The position numbers and the translations under genes are program-made. From JASSUD01 sp031963005 (lineage in GTDB: Bacteria > Pseudomonadota > Gammaproteobacteria > Burkholderiales > Burkholderiaceae), in contig JASSUL010000007.1 in NCBI GenBank assembly GCA_031963005.1, positions 1 to 64,000 on the forward strand: 64,000 nucleotides of DNA, in the 5' to 3' direction. Shown here one piece after another: positions 59,462-64,000 of the stretch; the stretch's first letter is position 1; every line of letters begins with the position of its first letter. The notes under the pieces are model-generated. The model did no database searches and was not told the DNA's origin. It was given only the letters and a program-made list of their open reading frames with translations.

Positions 59462-62137
59462 AGGAATCGCTTTATTTTTTGTTTCTTTGGTTAGTGTAGT
59501 TGTAGCTGCTTTCGATGTTTTAGTTTTTTTGGTTTTAGCTTTAGTTGTAGCTTTCGCTTTGGTTTTAGGCTTTAACGTAGTCTTGGATGCTTTTTTGCTA
59601 GTTTTTGGGGTGATTTTTTTAGAATCTGCTTTCGTTTTTTTCTGAACCTTTGCAGCCGAAGATTTTTTTGATTCTATATCCGGATTCTGCTCGGTAGCCT
59701 CTGCTTTTTTAGTACGCTTCTTCGTAGAAGCGGGCGCAGCGCCCTTTTTCTTGGATTGATTAGGTTGAGAAAGGGCCCCTATTAAACGGAAATCAATTTT
59801 CCGAGCGCTCAGATCTACGCGCGCTACTTGAACCGTAAGGCGATCTGATAACCGATAACGCACACCGGTACGTTCGCCTACTAATTCATTTTTGATGGCA
59901 TCGTATTCAAAGTAATCACTCCCTAGCTCGGTGATATGGACTAAGCCATCGATAAACAAAGTATCGAGTTGCACAAATAATCCAAACGCAGTGACTCCAC
60001 TCACTGCCCCAGTATAAATCTCACCGACTTTATCGCGCATAAAATAGCATTTGAGCCAAGACTCTACATCGCGCGAGGCTTCATCCGCACGGCGTTCATT
60101 CGCGGAACAATGTTGGCCTAATGCATACCAGATGGCATTTTTAGCGCTTGTTGATGAGGGATTTGTTGATACCGCAGGCCCACGCTTTGGCGTATCAAGA
60201 GAAGGGGTTTCTGCTTTAGATACACGTTTGGGCGCAGTTAAGGCCACCATTGAAGTATTCAGTGCAATTTCTGGCGTATATTGAGGATGGTATTTTTGAC
60301 CATTCAAAATGGCATACAACGCACGATGGGTCAACAGATCAGGGTAGCGGCGGATAGGGCTAGTGAAGTGTGCATATTCTCCATATGCCAGGCCAAAATG
60401 CCCGATGTTATCGGGGCTATACACGGCCTGCTGCATAGAACGCAAAAGCATAGTTTGTAAGATAGAGAGATCGACCACCGCTTCGGGGAGTTGAGCATGC
60501 GCACGCGCTTGATCCATCAATACGGCGTAGTCTGTGGCGGTAGGCGTATCTCCACCGCCTAATGTGAGGCCTAATAATCCTAAAAACCGTCGCAAATTGA
60601 CTATTTTTTCGAGATCCGGGCTCGCATGTACGCGGTATAAACCGGGATGCTTATGTTGCTGCAAGGTTTGTGCCGCGCATACATTGGCTGCCAGCATGCA
60701 CTCTTCGATCAATTTATGCGCTACGTTACGCACACTGGGAATAATCTGCTCGATTTTGCCCAGCGGATTGCATATTATTTTAGTTTCAGTGGTATCAAAT
60801 TCGATCGCGCCGCGTTTTTGGCGCGCTTTGATGAGAATATGGTAAATCTGGTAAAGGGTTTGCAAAGGCAACAGTACAGCAGAATTTTCTAGTGTATGCG
60901 GAGCTGCTTCGTCCAGAGGTTCTAGCACCTGCGCGACTTGGGTATAAGTTAGACGCGCAGCAGAATGAATCAATGCGGGATAAAATTGATGCGATTGCAC
61001 ATGACCCTGTGCATCAATGATCATTTCACACACTAATGCGCATCGGTCAACGTGCGGATTCAGCGAACATAAGCCATTAGATAATTTTTCGGGCAGCATC
61101 GGAATCACCCGACGTGGGAAATACACAGAAGTGCTGCGCTCTACCGCATCACGATCTAGTGCGTCATTTGGTCGTACATAATGCGCGACATCCGCTATCG
61201 CTACATACAGCTTAAATCGCTTTTCCGGGACTTTACGCTTACCCTGCGCGGTTTTAGCCTTATCCCCTGTCTTTGCGCCATCAGAGCTTGGCTCATCGCT
61301 CTCTGACAGGTATTCTCCATACACGGCATCATCAAAATCCCGAGCGTCTTCGCCATCAATCGTGACAAAAGGCAATGCTCTTAGATCTTTACGTCCAGCA
61401 TGATCTGCAGGTCCTACCGTTTCAGGAAGTGCCTCAGCTTGCGCAAGCGCTGCTTTGCTAAATACGCTAGGCACGCCGTACTTACGCACAGCGATTTCTA
61501 TTTCCATCCCGGAATCTTCAGCTTCTCCTAGAATTTCAACGACCTCTCCAACCGGCAAAATACGCCGACCTGGAAAGCTGAGCAATTCCACATGCACAAT
61601 TTGCCCTACAGTCACTTTTTTGACGCACTCTGGTGTTAGCAGAATATCCTGACGCAGGCGCTGGTCTTCTGGTGTGACAAACCACTGGCCTTCATCATTA
61701 AACACACGCCCGACCACACGCCGATTACCATGCTCCGTAATTTCGACAATCCGCGCTTCTAACCGGCCACGCCGGTCATATCCCAGAGGACGCACTAGCA
61801 CGCGATCATTATGCATCGCTTTTTGCATTTCTTGGAAAGGCAGAAAAAGATCAGATTGCCCATCATCACGAATTAAAAAGCCAAAACCATCACGATGCCC
61901 TTGCACGCGCCCAGCAATAAACTGCGAGGTATCCGCTGCTATATAACCATTTTCCGTGTCATTTTTAATTTGGCCGTCTTGCTCCATCGCAGCTAAACGT
62001 CTCAAAAAACCTTCTTGTTGCGATATATCTAGCGACATACGCTCGGAGAGCGCATCCAATGTCAAGGGTGCCTTAGCAGCTCGCAACATGGCGAGAATGG
62101 CTTCCCGAGAAGGAATCGAATAGGAATAAGCCGTCAA
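59459..62137 (-). CDS. rnr: Ribonuclease R
   Basis: RNase R is a processive 3'-5' exoribonuclease that degrades structured RNA. The 892-residue product has an N-terminal winged-helix region and cold-shock domains (GRVQGHRDGFGFLIRDDG). The RNB catalytic core carries ALPFVTIDGEDARDFDDAVY, with its Asp cluster, and ERSTSVYFPRRVIPMLPEKL; GEYAHFTSPIRRYPDLLTHR follows. An S1 domain (YTGAVSGVTAFGLFVQL) and a long Lys/Thr/Ala-rich tail of about 110 residues complete it. The RNB domain has an acidic insertion (SDEPSSDGAKTGDKAK). The stop codon is formed at the edge of a family A repeat. Confidence 0.96.
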   Translation of the reverse strand: MTAYSYSIPSREAILAMLRAAKAPLTLDALSERMSLDISQQEGFLRRLAAMEQDGQIKNDTENGYIAADTSQFIAGRVQGHRDGFGFLIRDDGQSDLFLPFQEMQKAMHNDRVLVRPLGYDRRGRLEARIVEITEHGNRRVVGRVFNDEGQWFVTPEDQRLRQDILLTPECVKKVTVGQIVHVELLSFPGRRILPVGEVVEILGEAEDSGMEIEIAVRKYGVPSVFSKAALAQAEALPETVGPADHAGRKDLRALPFVTIDGEDARDFDDAVYGEYLSESDEPSSDGAKTGDKAKTAQGKRKVPEKRFKLYVAIADVAHYVRPNDALDRDAVERSTSVYFPRRVIPMLPEKLSNGLCSLNPHVDRCALVCEMIIDAQGHVQSHQFYPALIHSAARLTYTQVAQVLEPLDEAAPHTLENSAVLLPLQTLYQIYHILIKARQKRGAIEFDTTETKIICNPLGKIEQIIPSVRNVAHKLIEECMLAANVCAAQTLQQHKHPGLYRVHASPDLEKIVNLRRFLGLLGLTLGGGDTPTATDYAVLMDQARAHAQLPEAVVDLSILQTMLLRSMQQAVYSPDNIGHFGLAYGEYAHFTSPIRRYPDLLTHRALYAILNGQKYHPQYTPEIALNTSMVALTAPKRVSKAETPSLDTPKRGPAVSTNPSSTSAKNAIWYALGQHCSANERRADEASRDVESWLKCYFMRDKVGEIYTGAVSGVTAFGLFVQLDTLFIDGLVHITELGSDYFEYDAIKNELVGERTGVRYRLSDRLTVQVARVDLSARKIDFRLIGALSQPNQSKKKGAAPASTKKRTKKAEATEQNPDIESKKSSAAKVQKKTKADSKKITPKTSKKASKTTLKPKTKAKATTKAKTKKTKTSKAATTTLTKETKNKAIP

Positions 62138-62674
62138 AAGAAAACTCGAAAAAGAAAAAATAGAGAAAAATAGGTACGCAGACCTAGGGTGTGTCTACAA
62201 TTGTTCAAAAGGGCCCATATTTGGGGGAGCAGGAGCACAGGGACCGGAACTGTACTTTTGTACAGTGAGGATCCCGAGCACCGCATTTTTACCAATACGC
62301 AAAGATGGGTTCTTTTGGGCAATTGTAGACATGCCCTACGGACCTCGGTCTGGACACGCTACCACTGCCTGCCAGCAAGATATAGTCTACGCATTTTTAT
62401 CCAAGATTGCTGCGCTAAAACTATTACCAAGCATCATTACCGTACGCTGCTTATTTTTTTATTTTGGAGGTATTAGTTGATGCGCGGTTCACAAAATTGT
62501 GAAAAGATGCTCTATTCTTAAAAAATCTCTGGACAAATCCTAAGTGCATTTTACCTGCATCAACGGCTGCAAAAGTTCGCTTGGTCATTCGAAATTACGC
62601 TTTAGTAGCCTGGCCCTGTGCGCTACAAACCTTATGATGGACGGCCCTTCCCTCTCTTGCCTAAGCTTTTTGTC
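62138..62674. other. Divergent intergenic region between rnr and the lipoprotein gene
   Basis: Apart from the repeat at 62184-62339 I see no gene here. Short plus-strand frames that cross the repeat are not protein-like. Confidence 0.45.
62184..62339. repeat. Family C core with different terminal repeats, copy 4
   Basis: The core (GGGGGAGCAGGAGCACAGGG, AACTGTACTTTTGTACAGTG, GATCCCGAGCACCGCA) is nearly identical to the family C copies at 42.0 and 44.1 kb. The 20-bp ends are different: CTAGGGTGTGTCTACAATTG and CAATTGTAGACATGCCCTAC. The same payload therefore occurs with two kinds of terminus. Confidence 0.85.
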
Positions 62675-63187
62675 ATGATTCTTGCTCCTTTGTTTCGTAG
62701 TTGCTCTTGGTTATCGCGCACCGCGCAAAATGTATTACAGCAACCGCTCACGGCGGCCTTGATCATTGCCACGGCACTCACTGCCTGCACCACAACCCAT
62801 CAGCCAAAAGAAAGTGCTTTTCCTCCGTCAGAGCAGGAAAGCATGGCGCAACTCAATGCATACAAAATCAAAATTGCACAGAGGATTTTAGATCAAAATG
62901 CTCCGCTACTCGCTTCGGGAAATCCGCAATCGATGCTGCGCTCTGTTGTTGTCATGGCCTTTAAAGTCGATAAGCAAGGGCAATTGACCAGCTGGTCCGT
63001 ATATCGCACCAATGGCGATGCACAAGCAGAACAGCGTGCGCTTTCTAGCCTGCAGCGCGCGGCCCCTCTGCCTTTACCTCCTAGCTCGCTCTTTGGTAAC
63101 GCCCGAGAAATTGAAATTGTCGAGGGTTGGCTTTTTAACGACGATGGAAGATTCCAAATCCGCACGCTAGCCTCCCCGCAAAAATAA
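62675..63187 (+). CDS. Putative lipoprotein with TonB C-terminal-like domain
   Basis: The 170-residue product (ATG 62675; a GTG at 62618 is also in frame) has a long signal region ending in a lipobox-like LTAC (TAALIIATALTAC), suggesting a lipidated Cys. The C-terminal part, SVVVMAFKVDKQGQLTSWSV and AEQRALSSLQRAAPLPLPPS, resembles the TonB C-terminal fold. No ExbBD genes are adjacent. It may be an envelope protein rather than an energy transducer. It ends 24 bp before a strong terminator. Confidence 0.7.
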   Translation: MILAPLFRSCSWLSRTAQNVLQQPLTAALIIATALTACTTTHQPKESAFPPSEQESMAQLNAYKIKIAQRILDQNAPLLASGNPQSMLRSVVVMAFKVDKQGQLTSWSVYRTNGDAQAEQRALSSLQRAAPLPLPPSSLFGNAREIEIVEGWLFNDDGRFQIRTLASPQK

Positions 63188-63211
63188 AACTATTGCTCGC
63201 TGAAGAAGCGG

Positions 63212-63254
63212 AAATGCGAAGGGCTGTTTACAAAAACAGCCCTTCGCATTTTTT
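63212..63254. terminator. Bidirectional rho-independent terminator
   Basis: AAATGCGAAGGGCTGTTT (63212-63229) pairs perfectly with its reverse complement at 63234-63251 around ACAA, followed by TTTT. It lies between the convergent lipoprotein gene and minE. Confidence 0.92.
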
Positions 63255-63265
63255 ACGTATCTCAA

Positions 63266-63520
63266 TTAAGACTGCGGGATTTCAATTTTCACCTCTAGCA
63301 CTTCGAATTGATCCTGACGTTCAAGGTGAATCTGGATATCTTCGTTCGCAATTTTGACGTACTTAGAAACCACAGCGATCAATTCACGCTGCAATTCAGG
63401 AAGATAATTCAAACGAGGAGCGGTATCCACACGCTCGTGCGCAATAATTAACTGTAAACGCTCTTTTGCGAGCGAAGCAGATTTCTTTTTTTCACGCAAT
63501 AAAAAAGAAAGCATTGACAT
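63266..63520 (-). CDS. minE: Cell division topological specificity factor MinE
   Basis: MinE stimulates MinD ATPase at the membrane and drives pole-to-pole oscillation that places the FtsZ ring at midcell. The 84-residue product has the N-terminal membrane/MinD-contact segment (MSMLSFLLREKKKSASLAKE) and the dimerisation domain (LPELQRELIAVVSKYVKI). AAGGAAGG precedes the ATG. It is 9 bp downstream of minD. Confidence 0.96.
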   Translation of the reverse strand: MSMLSFLLREKKKSASLAKERLQLIIAHERVDTAPRLNYLPELQRELIAVVSKYVKIANEDIQIHLERQDQFEVLEVKIEIPQS

Positions 63521-63529
63521 AGTCCTTCC

Positions 63530-64000
63530 TTATTTATTACCAAAAAGACGCTGAAACAAACCTTGCTTTTCGTAGTCTACATACCGCATGGGTCTTTCTT
63601 CACCTAAAAAGCGGGCGATGACATCTTCGTAAGCACTTGATGCATCCGTGCCAGCCATACAAATAACTGGGGTTCCCTGATTAGACGCTTGTAATACATG
63701 CTGAGATTCAGGAATAACGCCCAGTAAATCGATGCGCAAAATATCTTGAATATCAACTACAGAAAGCATTTCACCTTGAATAACCCGTTTGGGGTTATAT
63801 CGCGTCACCAGCAAATGCTCTTTAACGGGTTCTTTCCCCTCTTGAGCGCGCCGTGTTTTGGAAGAAAGCATACCCAAAATACGGTCAGAGTCACGCACAG
63901 AAGATACTTCCGGATTAGTGACCACCAATGCTTCATCGGCAAAATGCATAGCGAGTAATGCGCCGGACTCGATCCCTGCAGGAGAATCACAAATAATATA
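63530..64000 (-). CDS. minD: Septum-site-determining ATPase MinD (N-terminal part outside window)
   Basis: MinD is a ParA-type ATPase that recruits MinC to the membrane and oscillates with MinE. The visible 156 residues begin in YIICDSPAGIESGALLAM (Walker B region) and continue through ADEALVVTNPEVSSVRDSDR. They reach the C-terminal amphipathic membrane helix (KQGLFQRLFGNK). The frame is open to the right edge, so the P-loop and first half lie beyond the window. minC is expected further right. Confidence 0.96.
   Translation of the reverse strand, partial: YIICDSPAGIESGALLAMHFADEALVVTNPEVSSVRDSDRILGMLSSKTRRAQEGKEPVKEHLLVTRYNPKRVIQGEMLSVVDIQDILRIDLLGVIPESQHVLQASNQGTPVICMAGTDASSAYEDVIARFLGEERPMRYVDYEKQGLFQRLFGNK

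Noticed and set aside
62189..62480. Plus-strand frames of 71 and 95 codons upstream of the lipoprotein gene
   Set aside because: They read through the family C repeat, and similar frames arise in every copy of that repeat.

Overview
The window looks like a stretch of chromosome from a host-restricted member of the Burkholderiaceae, most like the fungal endosymbionts Mycoavidus or Glomeribacter. That placement is inferred from gene content and order; no database was searched. The housekeeping genes are Burkholderia-like: aat/ate, waaA-waaC-manB, a split arn cluster, rnr-rlmB-rpiA and minDE. They have moderate G+C. Between them sit AT-rich orphan genes, decaying toxin-antitoxin modules and many short inverted-repeat (MITE-like) elements with no transposase in the window. 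Together these suggest reductive evolution plus acquired host-interaction genes.

Region by region. 0-11 kb: a partial Ser/Pro-rich repeat protein, the N-end-rule transferases aat and ate with an orphan gene between them, the LPS genes waaA, waaC and manB, a broken vapBC, an orphan membrane protein and a Fic-domain protein. 11-18 kb: tRNA-Pro(UGG), then the lipid A aminoarabinose cluster (arnE-like, arnB, arnC, arnA formyltransferase, arnA dehydrogenase, arnD) and bcp; a MITE lies between the last two arn genes and no arnT is present. 18-21 kb: a HIT/tatA module preceded by a small membrane protein. The small protein is present twice, and the second copy is followed by a collapsed HIT-tatA remnant. 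21-33 kb: a DUF218 protein, a large hybrid sensor kinase, orphan AT-rich genes, purM, an HPPD-like dioxygenase and ldcA. 33-35 kb: tRNA-Leu(UAG) and a 1.2-kb mini-island (phd plus frameshifted PIN toxin) ending in a degenerate copy of the tRNA 3' end.

35-47 kb: a 2-hydroxycarboxylate transporter, a large orphan gene, priA with two DnaA-box-like sites upstream, an alkylation-repair cluster (ada-ogt-alkB) with an inverted repeat at the 3' end of every gene, a LivK-type binding protein and a hydroxyacid dehydrogenase. 47-52 kb: topB and gltA. 52-57.5 kb: an accessory block with a putative YopT-like (C58) cysteine protease bracketed by gltA and a duplicated gltA 3' end, a MITE inserted into the duplicated hairpin, and two further orphan genes. 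A 71-73-bp upstream element occurs before the protease and again before the last orphan gene. 57-64 kb: rpiA, rlmB, rnr, a TonB-like lipoprotein, minE and partial minD.

The most interesting material is the 51.4-57.4 kb block (candidate effector protease, shared upstream element, segmental duplication). Next are the Ada protein that has lost all four zinc cysteines, the Fic protein with Gln in place of the motif His, the duplicated small-protein/HIT/tatA module, and the repeat families that abut or supply stop codons.
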